Below are positions 52,334-59,928 of a DNA stretch of 64,000 nucleotides, one piece after another; position 1 is the first letter of the stretch, and every line of letters starts with the position of its first letter. This stretch comes from Planctomycetia bacterium (GTDB lineage Bacteria; Planctomycetota; Phycisphaerae; UBA1845; Fen-1342), in contig CP054190.1 in NCBI GenBank assembly GCA_015709575.1, forward strand, positions 1,178,001-1,242,000, read 5' to 3'. Below the pieces are notes generated by a model. It searched no databases. It was not told the DNA's origin and was given only the letters and a program-made list of their open reading frames with translations. Position numbers and translations under genes: made by a program.

Positions 52334-53906
52334 TTCCGGCCGCCGCAACTTCATCGGTTGCGGCGGTCTCTTTTTGGACCACCCGCCCGTTCGGCAGGAC
52401 CACCATCGGCCCGATGACCTCGGCGATGAACCGGTTGACTTGGGCGGGAGACATCAGCCCAGCGAAGTTGGCCTTGGCCTCCAGGAACGCCTGCCGGCAG
52501 TCGGCCATCAGGTCGTCCATATCGGCGACCGCCTGGACGGCCACCGATTCGAGCGCCTGCCGAAGCCCTTCCCTCTTTTCCTCGTGCTCGGCAATCTGCC
52601 GTGAGATCGACCGCTTGGCGAGCGGCTCAATCTCCGGATCGACCAGGACACGGATCAGGCCGGCGAGCGTCTTATCCACTTCCGCAATCTCGGCCTTAAG
52701 CCGTGACGATTCGTTCCGGTTCGCATCGAGCGCTTCCCGCGACATGGCCGCGACCTCATCGAGCACGCCGTCCATGTCCTCAAACACGGCGCCCATCGCC
52801 GCCTGAATGCGCGCCAGGAGCTTGTCCTCGCGGACCGACGCCGCGTTGCCGCAGGCCTCCGGCCCGTGCGACTGCCGCCGGCCGCAGGCGTAGTAGCGGT
52901 ACGAGCCCTTGGCGTTGCTGCTCTTGCGGGTGTAGTACACGCCGCCGCAGCCGGCACAGAACAGGTGGCGGGTGAACGGCCTGACCTCCGCCGCCTCGCG
53001 CGGACGGTCAATCCGGTTCGCCGCAAGCTGGGCCTGCGCCCGCTCGAACGTCTCATCGTCGATGATCCTGAGCGACTCATCGCGGTTCACGACATGCCGG
53101 CTCTCATCGGTCCAGCGAGGGACACGATGCCCGGTGGCGCGATCGAGCTTGAAGCAGCGCCGCAGGTAGCGGACTTCGCCGACCAGCATCGAGTTGGTGA
53201 GGATGCTCCTGATCGTCCCGAATCCCCACGGCCCGCCGAGCCGCGTCGGAACGCCGCGCTCCCGCACGCGACGAGCGACTTCCTTGAGTCCGATCGACTC
53301 CGCCAGATAGGTCTGGAACACGAAGCGGACCGTCTCCGCCTCTTCGGGATGAATCGCGAGCCGCTTCTTTCCGTCATCGGTTTGGACAATGCGGTAGCCG
53401 TAGGGCGGAGGCCCGCCTGTCCAGCAGCCTTCCCTGTGTCGCTGGACCAGCCCCTCGCGGGTCCGCTCCGCGAGCACGCGGCTGTAGTCCGCCGCGACGA
53501 CGAGCTGCACGCCGCGGGCGAGGGCGTTCGTCCCTTCGGTGACGCTCACCACCTCGACGCCGTGCTGTTCAAGATCCTCAACGAGGACGTGCGTTTCGGC
53601 CGCACGGCCGAGACGATCGTATTTGTAGACGTAGAGACGCTTGATGCGGCCCGCTTCCGCTTCCTCCATGAGCCGCAGGAGTTCCGTGCGGCCGCCCTTT
53701 GTCCGGCCGGTTTTCGCCTGATCGATGAAGTGCTTGAGCGGCCTTCCCGCCGCACGTTCGCACGACTCGATCTGCACGGCGATGCTCGTGCCGTCGTCCT
53801 GGGCGTGACTGGAATAGCGGGCGTAGAGGGCGTCGTACTTCCGGCTATCGCCGTTCGCCGATCCGCCGCGCCCGTTGGTCGCATGCTGTCGGAGTGCCGT
53901 CACCAT
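52293..53906 (-). CDS. Large serine recombinase (integrase of the tRNA-linked element)
   Basis: 537 residues. Resolvase domain with catalytic Ser in YARYSSHAQ (32-33), then YKYDRLGRAAE and SVTEGTNA; a recombinase domain (ERTREGLVQRHREGCWTGGPPPYGY); a zinc ribbon (CAGCGGVYYTR...YACGRRQ); then a long coiled coil. The last residues GAGLEPATSGL are antisense tRNA, and the stop codon is built from the anticodon loop. ATG 53906 has GGAGG 8 bases upstream. Serine integrases usually avoid tRNA genes, so the target choice is notable. Confidence 0.92.
   Translation of the reverse strand: MVTALRQHATNGRGGSANGDSRKYDALYARYSSHAQDDGTSIAVQIESCERAAGRPLKHFIDQAKTGRTKGGRTELLRLMEEAEAGRIKRLYVYKYDRLGRAAETHVLVEDLEQHGVEVVSVTEGTNALARGVQLVVAADYSRVLAERTREGLVQRHREGCWTGGPPPYGYRIVQTDDGKKRLAIHPEEAETVRFVFQTYLAESIGLKEVARRVRERGVPTRLGGPWGFGTIRSILTNSMLVGEVRYLRRCFKLDRATGHRVPRWTDESRHVVNRDESLRIIDDETFERAQAQLAANRIDRPREAAEVRPFTRHLFCAGCGGVYYTRKSSNAKGSYRYYACGRRQSHGPEACGNAASVREDKLLARIQAAMGAVFEDMDGVLDEVAAMSREALDANRNESSRLKAEIAEVDKTLAGLIRVLVDPEIEPLAKRSISRQIAEHEEKREGLRQALESVAVQAVADMDDLMADCRQAFLEAKANFAGLMSPAQVNRFIAEVIGPMVVLPNGRVVQKETAATDEVAAAGIAGAGLEPATSGL
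52340..52377 (+). terminator. Rho-independent terminator of the initiator tRNA
   Basis: A perfect 10-bp stem (CCGCCGCAAC at 52340-52349 with GTTGCGGCGG at 52357-52366), 7-base loop, then TCTCTTTTTGG. It starts 7 bases after the tRNA and reads in its direction. It lies inside the recombinase coding sequence on the other strand. Confidence 0.85.
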
Positions 53907-54020
53907 CGTCCTTGCCTCCGTCGGAGTCGCCGGGATTCGACCGAATGGCGCGCTCGCGGTAGAGGGCCACCGCCCTTGCCGCGATGACGCGAACCAGCCA
54001 CCGCCTTGCGGCGGCGCGGT

Positions 54021-54047
54021 CCTGTATCACTATACGGTCCGCGTCAA
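54021..54047 (-). promoter_or_regulatory. Weak promoter candidate upstream of the recombinase
   Basis: On the minus strand TTGACG (54042-54047) and TACAGG (54021-54026) are 15 nt apart within the 260-bp gap between the recombinase and the J-domain gene. Spacing is short, so this is tentative. The gap holds no other supported gene. Confidence 0.25.
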
Positions 54048-54166
54048 AACCGGATGCGCTTTGCACGGGATTTTCCGTGTCCCTTGCGACGGTTGCAAGA
54101 CAGGATGGAACGGCCGGCCGCAATCATCGACTCCTGGCAGCATTTCCTCCGCACTCTCCGGCCCGA

Positions 54167-54940
54167 TCAGGCATGCTGTGTCTGCGCGAAATGCTCGCAG
54201 AGCCTCTGGTACGCCGCCGAGACTTCCTTGAAGCGCTGCACCGCCAGTTCGACCAGGTGCGGCTCGACGTTCCGGCCCGTGAGCCCGTCGGGGTGGTACT
54301 TGCGGCTGGCGATCCGGTAGGCTTTCTTGACCTGCTCCAGCGTGGCGCCGCGGTCGAGGCCGAGCAGGGCAAGGTCGGCGTCATGCGAGGCATCGTGCCG
54401 GCGGGCTTGCTTCCCCGCGCCCGCATCATCCTCCGGCATCCAGCGGTGCCGGTGATGGCCGTTTGCTGTCGCTCCCGCACCTGAAGGCTCGCTCCGCTTC
54501 CTTTCCTCCGCTTCCAAGCACGCCACCAATCGTTTGAACTCGCCGGAGGCTTGCTCGATGAAGAAGCGGGCTGCGGCCGCCGAGAAGCGGATGCCTGGCG
54601 GCGACGACAAGATCGCGTGAACCTCCGATGAGCCGTCCCTACCCGCGATCCCAAGGCCGACGACCAATGGCACCTCTTGCCAGTCGATGCAGGAAGCGCC
54701 GGACACGCGAGGCAACGACCAATTTCCGCGAGAGAATCCTGCGCCAACCGTGCCCTCCAATCCAGGGAACACCTTGAACCCGCGCTGCTCGAAGAAACGT
54801 ATCGCAGCTGCGAGCGATTCCTGTGGCAAGAGTCGCACCTTCGTTCCCTTTCCCCATCGCACGGCCACGCGCTTGCGACGCCACCAGTCCCATGCGAAGC
54901 CGGCCAATCCACCGATGATCGCGAGGATGATGATTTCCAT
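54167..54940 (-). CDS. N-terminally anchored membrane protein with C-terminal J domain
   Basis: 257 residues. A membrane helix at the very start (IIILAIIGGLAGFAWDWW), then an unknown 130-residue domain (LAAAIRFFEQRGFKVFPGLEGT, beta-alpha mix), a His/Arg-rich hinge and a J domain (LALLGLDRGATLEQVKKAYRIASRKYHPDGLTGRN) with intact HPD. It should recruit Hsp70 to the membrane. In this element it lies next to the TraG-like ATPase cluster, and a role in complex assembly is possible but unproven. The host J-domain gene at 7112 is unrelated in its N-terminal part. Confidence 0.78.
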   Translation of the reverse strand: MEIIILAIIGGLAGFAWDWWRRKRVAVRWGKGTKVRLLPQESLAAAIRFFEQRGFKVFPGLEGTVGAGFSRGNWSLPRVSGASCIDWQEVPLVVGLGIAGRDGSSEVHAILSSPPGIRFSAAAARFFIEQASGEFKRLVACLEAEERKRSEPSGAGATANGHHRHRWMPEDDAGAGKQARRHDASHDADLALLGLDRGATLEQVKKAYRIASRKYHPDGLTGRNVEPHLVELAVQRFKEVSAAYQRLCEHFAQTQHA

Positions 54941-54963
54941 GAGTTACCTGCCTTCCCTCGGTT

Positions 54964-55257
54964 TCAATCCCACTCCTGCTGGGGCGGTTCGGGTTCGCGT
55001 TCCGACTCCCGCTGGCGCTCCGCCTGCTTGAGGCGATCGTCCAGGATGGACGGCTGCTCATCCGGGTCGCGAGACTCACCCTGCTTCTCCTGCATGACTT
55101 CGCCGGGCGTTTTCGTGCCGTAGATGCCGTACACGGTCGGCTGTGCCACGTTCGACTCCGGGTGAAACGCCGCGGCCCGCAGTTCGGCGAGTCCCTGCCG
55201 GAACATCGCCGAGGCGTGCCCGGCCCCGATCTTGGGTGCGTTCTCTTCGCGTGCCAT
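54964..55257 (-). CDS. Small polar protein of the element
   Basis: 97 residues, highly charged, with no membrane helix. Starts AREENAPKIGAGHASAMFRQ and ends in a Glu/Arg/Pro-rich tail (QRESEREPEPPQQEWD). The central PTVYGIYGTKTPGEVMQEKQ is short and conserved-looking. Not recognised. It lies 23 bases upstream of the J-domain gene and 27 bases downstream of the membrane protein gene, on the same strand, so it is part of one operon. Confidence 0.6.
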   Translation of the reverse strand: MAREENAPKIGAGHASAMFRQGLAELRAAAFHPESNVAQPTVYGIYGTKTPGEVMQEKQGESRDPDEQPSILDDRLKQAERQRESEREPEPPQQEWD

Positions 55258-55284
55258 GATTCCGTTCTCCTATGAATGAGTGAG

Positions 55285-55884
55285 TTACCGACCGTCGCGC
55301 ATGCGGCGGAACGATTCCGCCGTGTCGCGCTGTTCAACGAATGCGTCGTGCAGGTCCATCGTGCGGCGGTGCTGGAGCGCCCCGCTCATCCCGGACGAGG
55401 CCGCGGCGCACACACCGGCCAGCGCCAGGTACGCCGCGAGCGGCACGCTCACGATCGCCACACAGAGGGCGATGCAGCCGACGTAGAGCGGCTCGATGAC
55501 CGTCTTGATCCGATGCTCCGGGCTGCGCCGCCAGACCTTCTGCAGGGTCGGAGCGCCATTGAAAAGCGTGTGCGGCTGCGGCCCGCCGCGCCTCACGCGC
55601 GCTTTCGTGCGGACGCGCGCCATGAGCAGCGCCAGCCAGTAGAGCAGCAGGAAGACGAGCATCGGACCGGCGGAGTGGCCTTGCCACAGCACCGGCCAGA
55701 ACAGGATGAGCACAAAGCCGGCCGCCGCCTGGAGGCCGAAGTAGCGCTGGCCGAACGAGTCCGATCGGCGCAGGAACACTTCGACCGTCACGCCGAAGGT
55801 GCGGGCGATGAAGAAGAGCACGCCGAGGAAGTTGTTGACGCCGGTCTTCGAGAAGAGCGGCTCGGGTTGTTTCTGTTCCCACAT
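55285..55884 (-). CDS. Membrane protein of the element
   Basis: 199 residues from ATG 55884, which has GGAGA upstream; ATG 55908 adds eight residues. Hydrophobic segments: VNNFLGVLFFIARTFGVTVEV, AAAGFVLILFWPVLWQ, GPMLVFLLLYWLALLMA, and CIALCVAIVSVPLAAYLALAGV near the end, so four passes. The C-terminal ALQHRRTMDLHDAFVEQRDTAE is helical and polar. Not recognised. Located just downstream of the TraG-like ATPase on the same strand, which suits a membrane anchor for that ATPase, whose own N-terminus lacks one. Confidence 0.68.
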   Translation of the reverse strand: MWEQKQPEPLFSKTGVNNFLGVLFFIARTFGVTVEVFLRRSDSFGQRYFGLQAAAGFVLILFWPVLWQGHSAGPMLVFLLLYWLALLMARVRTKARVRRGGPQPHTLFNGAPTLQKVWRRSPEHRIKTVIEPLYVGCIALCVAIVSVPLAAYLALAGVCAAASSGMSGALQHRRTMDLHDAFVEQRDTAESFRRMRDGR

Positions 55885-55969
55885 CGTCGAGTCTCCGTTG
55901 TTCCGCATGCGCCCAGTGACCGCGCCGGCGGTCCGGGCCGCCTTTCCGCTCTCTCACGTCACGCGGGCG

Positions 55970-57469
55970 CTAGGCCCTCTGGTTGAACTGCACCGGGAGC
56001 CAGGTCCGGCCCGATGCCTTGAACACTCTTCCGTTCTGAAACACGATTCCGTCCACGATCCAGCCGTTGTCCGGCCCGCCCGTGCGCAGCCGGGTGAACT
56101 CGCGCGGCTCGACTTCCGCCTCCATGACTTCCGAGAATCCGCCGCTCGTGGTGCCGTTCTCCCGCGCCCAGTCGAGGCCGAGCAGCGCGCTCACCTGGTC
56201 GTCCGCCGGGTGCGAGTGATTGCCGCTCGCACGATATTGCAGCGTCCGCCCGATGAGACGGGAGGCCCATTCGTTCGTCTGGGGATCGCTGTTGGCGTGA
56301 AACACCTTCAGCCCGCAGTTTCCGAAGATGGAGTCCGCTTCGGCGCGCCCCTTGTCGCCGCCGCCGAGCGCGGCGTACACGCCCGGCACTCCCTGGGTCA
56401 GTAAGGCGCAACCGACTCGGGAGGACCGGCAGGCGGCAAGGAAGGCGGCGTCGCGCGAACTGGCAAACGTCTGGAACTCGTCACACCACAAGAAGACCGC
56501 GCGACTCGCGGCATCAATCCGTCTTCCCTCCATGCAGCGCTGCCAGCAATACTTGAGCACGGCATTGGCGATGACCCCTGTTTCGCGGTAGACCTGCGTC
56601 GGCAACCCGCAGACGATCACCGCGCCGTTCTCGCAGTCGCCGGGGGTGAGCGTGGTATCCGTGCCGAAGAGTTCGCGAAGAACGCTGCGCTGCATGGGGT
56701 CCAACTGGGAAGTCAGACAGGAGACCACGACCGATCGCGTCTTCGGCGATAACGTGCAGAACTCGCACAGCACGTAGTCGGCTACCAGCGCGAAGTCCTT
56801 CTCCTGCGAACTGTTCTTCGTGCGCTTGTCCGCCTCCGTCAGCAGCTTGAAGCAGAACGACGAGCTGCGCCATTGCTCGGAGCGGACATCATCGAGCGAC
56901 TGCGGGGCCGAGATCACCGCGCGGTAGAGGGCGTCGATGGTCACCGTGCCGGTCGCCAGGATCAGCAGGTCAACGAAGTTCCGGATGAGTTGCTTTGTCG
57001 CGCGCCGCCAATATGCTTCGTCATCGCGCGCCCCGCCGCTGTCTCCCTGGCGGTCCGCGCACTCGAGGATCGCTTCGAGCAAGCCGACCACATTTTCGGC
57101 GGCGCCGACCGCTCCCTCCCGAGCCAGTTCGTACGACACGGGGTTGAACCGCCAGGGGCCGCCAGGGCGCATGACCCGCAGATCCGCGGTGCGCCCTGTC
57201 GCGGCACAGTATTCTTCCCAGCGAAACACCTCGTCGCTTTTCGCACAGCACACGAGCATCCCGGCCTTGGCGTTCCCGAGCAGCCCGAGCGCCAGGGCGC
57301 GCCCGCTGCCGGTCGATTTACCAGCACCACTTGCGCCAACCACCAGGGAGTTCTCCGTAGCCATCCTCGCGGTATACACATCTTCCGCCGACCACCGCAC
57401 CACGGGCACCGACAGCGCGTCCGCAGCCTGACCCGCATGTGACCGACGTTTCTTGAAGAGTCCAAGCAT
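55970..57469 (-). CDS. TraG/VirD4-like type IV coupling ATPase
   Basis: 499 residues. Walker A GASGAGKST (45-53), MLVCCAKSDEVFRWEEYC, a central helical all-alpha insert, and Walker B/TraM-type LWCDEFQTFASSRD followed by FLAACRSSRVGCALLTQG. This matches the TraG/TraD/VirD4 coupling-protein core that pumps DNA-protein complexes to a type IV secretion pore. The N-terminal transmembrane domain is absent; a four-pass protein is encoded right downstream. No relaxase or pore genes are visible in the window. A role in some other DNA-translocation process is possible. Confidence 0.85.
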   Translation of the reverse strand: MLGLFKKRRSHAGQAADALSVPVVRWSAEDVYTARMATENSLVVGASGAGKSTGSGRALALGLLGNAKAGMLVCCAKSDEVFRWEEYCAATGRTADLRVMRPGGPWRFNPVSYELAREGAVGAAENVVGLLEAILECADRQGDSGGARDDEAYWRRATKQLIRNFVDLLILATGTVTIDALYRAVISAPQSLDDVRSEQWRSSSFCFKLLTEADKRTKNSSQEKDFALVADYVLCEFCTLSPKTRSVVVSCLTSQLDPMQRSVLRELFGTDTTLTPGDCENGAVIVCGLPTQVYRETGVIANAVLKYCWQRCMEGRRIDAASRAVFLWCDEFQTFASSRDAAFLAACRSSRVGCALLTQGVPGVYAALGGGDKGRAEADSIFGNCGLKVFHANSDPQTNEWASRLIGRTLQYRASGNHSHPADDQVSALLGLDWARENGTTSGGFSEVMEAEVEPREFTRLRTGGPDNGWIVDGIVFQNGRVFKASGRTWLPVQFNQRA

Positions 57470-57484
57470 GGTGACGACCTGCCT

Positions 57485-57568
57485 TCAGTTCCGATTCAGC
57501 CTGTTGTCCGCGTCGGACTTCCAGATCACCGCGATGATGAACACGACGAATGTCGGGATGAGTGCCAT
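57485..57568 (-). CDS. 27-residue single-pass membrane peptide
   Basis: A 28-codon frame: MALIPTFVVFIIAVIWKSD then ADNRLNRN. It is preceded by AGGAG, 7 bases from the ATG, an excellent ribosome binding site. The first 17 residues form one hydrophobic helix and the rest is polar. It fits exactly between the ParB-like gene and the ATPase gene on the same strand (10 bases after the former, 15 before the latter). It resembles short membrane anchors or regulators encoded in secretion operons. Confidence 0.62.
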   Translation of the reverse strand: MALIPTFVVFIIAVIWKSDADNRLNRN

Positions 57569-57578
57569 ATCGAGTCTC

Positions 57579-58409
57579 CTACTTGCCGTTGCTTGAGATG
57601 ACCTTGATGACTTCCGCCAGTGGCCGCCCGTCCGCGCCCGCCGACCTGATCCGCTCCGCCAGGTCAGCGAGCCATGCGATGAGGCTCTCCACCGAAAGCG
57701 TCGGCGCCGACACCGAGACCGACCGTCCCTCACCGAGCGGGATGCTGACCCGCTCGCGCGGCGTGCGTGCCTTCCGAGTCGGCCGACGCGCCGATGCGCG
57801 CTGCGTTTCCAGTTCCTTGGCCCGCTGAATCACGTCGTCCCGAGTCAGGCCGCCGTTCACGGCCTGCTGGCAGAGCCGCTGCCGCTCCGCGGAGTCGGTG
57901 AGCTTGGCCAGTTCGTAGGCGGTGCTCATGCCCACCGCGCCCGAGGTCACCGCTGCCTGAACTTCTGCGGGAAGCACCGTGAGGGTGAGCAGCTTCGAGA
58001 TGCTCGCCGGGGACAGGCCGAGCTTGACCGCGACCTCGCGGGCGCACCATCCCGTTTCAGACATCAGCTTGTGGATCGCCGCGCCGCGTTCCATCGGAGA
58101 CAACCCCACGCGCTGGGCGTCCAGGACGAGCTGCCTGTGCAGCACATCGCCTTCGGAGAGGGCTTCCGACTCCACGATGACCGGCACTTCTGTCAGCCCG
58201 GCCTTGCGCGCCGCCCGAAGTCTGCGCTCGCCATCGAGGACGATGAGGGTGTCCCCCTCGCGGCGGACCAGCAGCGGCTGGAGAATGCCCGCCTCGCGGA
58301 TGCTCTGCGCCAGGCCGGCGAGTTCCTCCTCGCCGAACCCGGTGCGCTCGCGCACCTGCGGCCGGCAGACGAGGCGGTCGATGGGAACGCGGTCAATTCT
58401 GGTGGACAT
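57579..58409 (-). CDS. ParB/KorB-like DNA-binding protein
   Basis: 276 residues from ATG 58409. ParB N-terminal domain: IDRVPIDRLVCRPQVRE, AGLAQSIREAGILQPLLVRR and the CTP-pocket motif VLDGERRLRAARKAGL. A helix-turn-helix follows (TGWCAREVAVKLGLSPASISKLL). C-terminus (LSVESLIAWLADLAERIRSAG) may dimerise. No ParA is encoded in view, so it may act as a regulator or nucleation protein rather than in partition. Stop is 10 bases before the 27-residue peptide. Confidence 0.85.
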   Translation of the reverse strand: MSTRIDRVPIDRLVCRPQVRERTGFGEEELAGLAQSIREAGILQPLLVRREGDTLIVLDGERRLRAARKAGLTEVPVIVESEALSEGDVLHRQLVLDAQRVGLSPMERGAAIHKLMSETGWCAREVAVKLGLSPASISKLLTLTVLPAEVQAAVTSGAVGMSTAYELAKLTDSAERQRLCQQAVNGGLTRDDVIQRAKELETQRASARRPTRKARTPRERVSIPLGEGRSVSVSAPTLSVESLIAWLADLAERIRSAGADGRPLAEVIKVISSNGK

Positions 58410-58731
58410 CGCCCGCTCCTTTCGCGCGCTGCCGCAGTTCGGCCATTTCGATTTCGTCGAAGAGGTGCCGACTCTCGCGATCCTTGAGGGCCGATCGGCC
58501 CGTGAGGATTGCCCCGATGACGTAGAAGAGGTCATCGATCGGCAAGCCAGGCAGGAGGTCCAAGGGCGAACAAAGCAGTACGACCAGCCCAAACACCATC
58601 GCGTACTTGGTCAGCTCAAGGCCGACAGTGCGCAGGCGACTCGCCGGCAGGGCCAGGAGGATCAACATCGCCAGGAACAGCAGGGTGCTGCACCCGACGA
58701 ACACCTTGAGGAACGAGAAGAACTCTGCCAT
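58393..58731 (-). CDS. Small DUF1232-like membrane protein
   Basis: 112 residues from ATG 58731. Two hydrophobic segments (FFSFLKVFVGCSTLLFLAMLILLAL and YAMVFGLVVLLCSPLDLLPGLPIDDLFYVIGAI). The SPLDLLPGxPxDD pattern resembles the DUF1232 signature (SPIDLIPD...LDD). C-terminus is polar. It overlaps the ParB-like start by 17 bases, so the two are coupled. First gene of the minus-strand run. Confidence 0.68.
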   Translation of the reverse strand: MAEFFSFLKVFVGCSTLLFLAMLILLALPASRLRTVGLELTKYAMVFGLVVLLCSPLDLLPGLPIDDLFYVIGAILTGRSALKDRESRHLFDEIEMAELRQRAKGAGDVHQN

Positions 58732-58847
58732 GTATTGCTCCCTATGTCCGGCTGAGCGGCAAAGCCTGTTCGCACCTGCTGGGCCGTCAGACGTACGCTT
58801 CGGACTCAGACCCGTGCCCAGCACACCAAAGATCTGGCTTAACGCTC

Positions 58848-59597
58848 ATGGAAATGCTAAAACATGGGCCGGGCAGGTCCACGCACTCTGCCCGCCATTT
58901 GAAGGACACTTCGCATGCACTTGACGATCCTGTCGCTGGAGCCATCCAGGTGAGCCGCAAAGAAGAGCAATCCCGTCCTGGCCGAACAGTGATCGCCGAT
59001 GCCCAGGCGGTCGTTGCCTTCCGCGTGGGCAAGGGCTGGGCGCGTGAGGATCTTGCTCGAAAGGCACACCGATCGCTGAAGTCGATCGATCGCATCGAGG
59101 CGGGGCAGCCGGTCTTCCCCCGAACGCTTGAGGGAGTAGCCGCTGCGCTAAATGTTCCGTTGGAGAAGCTGATCGTGTCGGCTGACCGGGCTCACAACTC
59201 GGGACACGCAGCGTCGTGTGCGCACGCCGTCGATCTCGATAGTCTCGTACACGGACGGCGCAACGATGCGCTCGCGGTTGAGGTGCGGATTGTGGTGCCC
59301 AGTGATTCCAAGGTGCCTCCTCATCCAACGTCGATCATCAGCGGCCTGCGCGATGCAGCTGGCCTTAAGCATCCCATTCGCATCGTGTCGTCGGACATCT
59401 GTGCGCCGAGCATCGCCCCCTCGGGTGCCCTGATCATCACAGCGGTCATGATCCGATCCGATGCACGGGTCGTGTTCACCAAGCTCGTCGCTGGGCAACT
59501 GGACAGCCTCGACGTTCGTCTGTTTACAAGAACGAACGGCGGTTTTTTCTATCTCAGCACACGCGCATGGAATGCAAGGTCTGGCTATACTGACTGA
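58848..59597 (+). CDS. XRE-type HTH protein with C-terminal effector-associated-like module
   Basis: 249 residues; GTG 58950 is an alternative start, removing 34 residues. The HTH lies at about residues 45-95 (AFRVGKGWAREDLARKAHRSLKSIDRIEAG). The rest is an alpha/beta region; its end, SGALIITAVMIRSDARVVFT then KLVAGQLDSLDV, resembles the GS-strand / DAxxLhxAhxxGxLdxL module seen in effector-associated domains of bacterial conflict systems. The match is by eye only. It is divergent from the ParB operon, fitting a regulator of the element. Confidence 0.6.
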   Translation: MEMLKHGPGRSTHSARHLKDTSHALDDPVAGAIQVSRKEEQSRPGRTVIADAQAVVAFRVGKGWAREDLARKAHRSLKSIDRIEAGQPVFPRTLEGVAAALNVPLEKLIVSADRAHNSGHAASCAHAVDLDSLVHGRRNDALAVEVRIVVPSDSKVPPHPTSIISGLRDAAGLKHPIRIVSSDICAPSIAPSGALIITAVMIRSDARVVFTKLVAGQLDSLDVRLFTRTNGGFFYLSTRAWNARSGYTD

Positions 59598-59598
59598 A

Positions 59599-59928
59599 TC
59601 ACGCCAACATCTCCGCCAGCACGCTGCCCGGAACCCAGTTGCTCCCCTTAAGCTCGGCCTCCGTGCTGAATCCGACCATCCGGTACGAGCAGCCGATCCG
59701 GCGCGGGGCGGATAGCCGACGCCGGAGCCGATCATGCACGATCGCTTGCGCCTCTTCCGCGTCGGGACTCCCGAGTCGGAGTTCCCGCAGCGGCCCGCCG
59801 ACCCGGCCATAGCGGACGGTGACGACCCAGTCGCCAAGCAAGTCCCGGCCGACCGAGACTTCGTACCGGCGGTGATGGTTCAGCTCATCGCTGTGCGCTT
59901 CGAGCGCGATGGTCAGGAGGTCGAGCAC
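59599..59928 (-). CDS. WGR-domain-like protein
   Basis: 109 residues. Core RYEVSVGRDLLGDWVVTVRYGRVGG is like the WGR domain (WSV...WGRIG) found in poly(ADP-ribose) polymerases and standalone bacterial proteins, followed by helix EEAQAIVHDRLRRRLS and IGCSYRMVG. WGR domains can bind DNA ends or 5'-phosphates. ATG 59928 lies 16 bases inside the resolvase 3' end, so the two are translated together. Confidence 0.7.
   Translation of the reverse strand: MLDLLTIALEAHSDELNHHRRYEVSVGRDLLGDWVVTVRYGRVGGPLRELRLGSPDAEEAQAIVHDRLRRRLSAPRRIGCSYRMVGFSTEAELKGSNWVPGSVLAEMLA

Noticed and set aside
53845-54123. 92-residue frame on the minus strand overlapping the recombinase start
   Set aside because: No domain, no ribosome binding site, and it overlaps the well-supported recombinase N-terminus.
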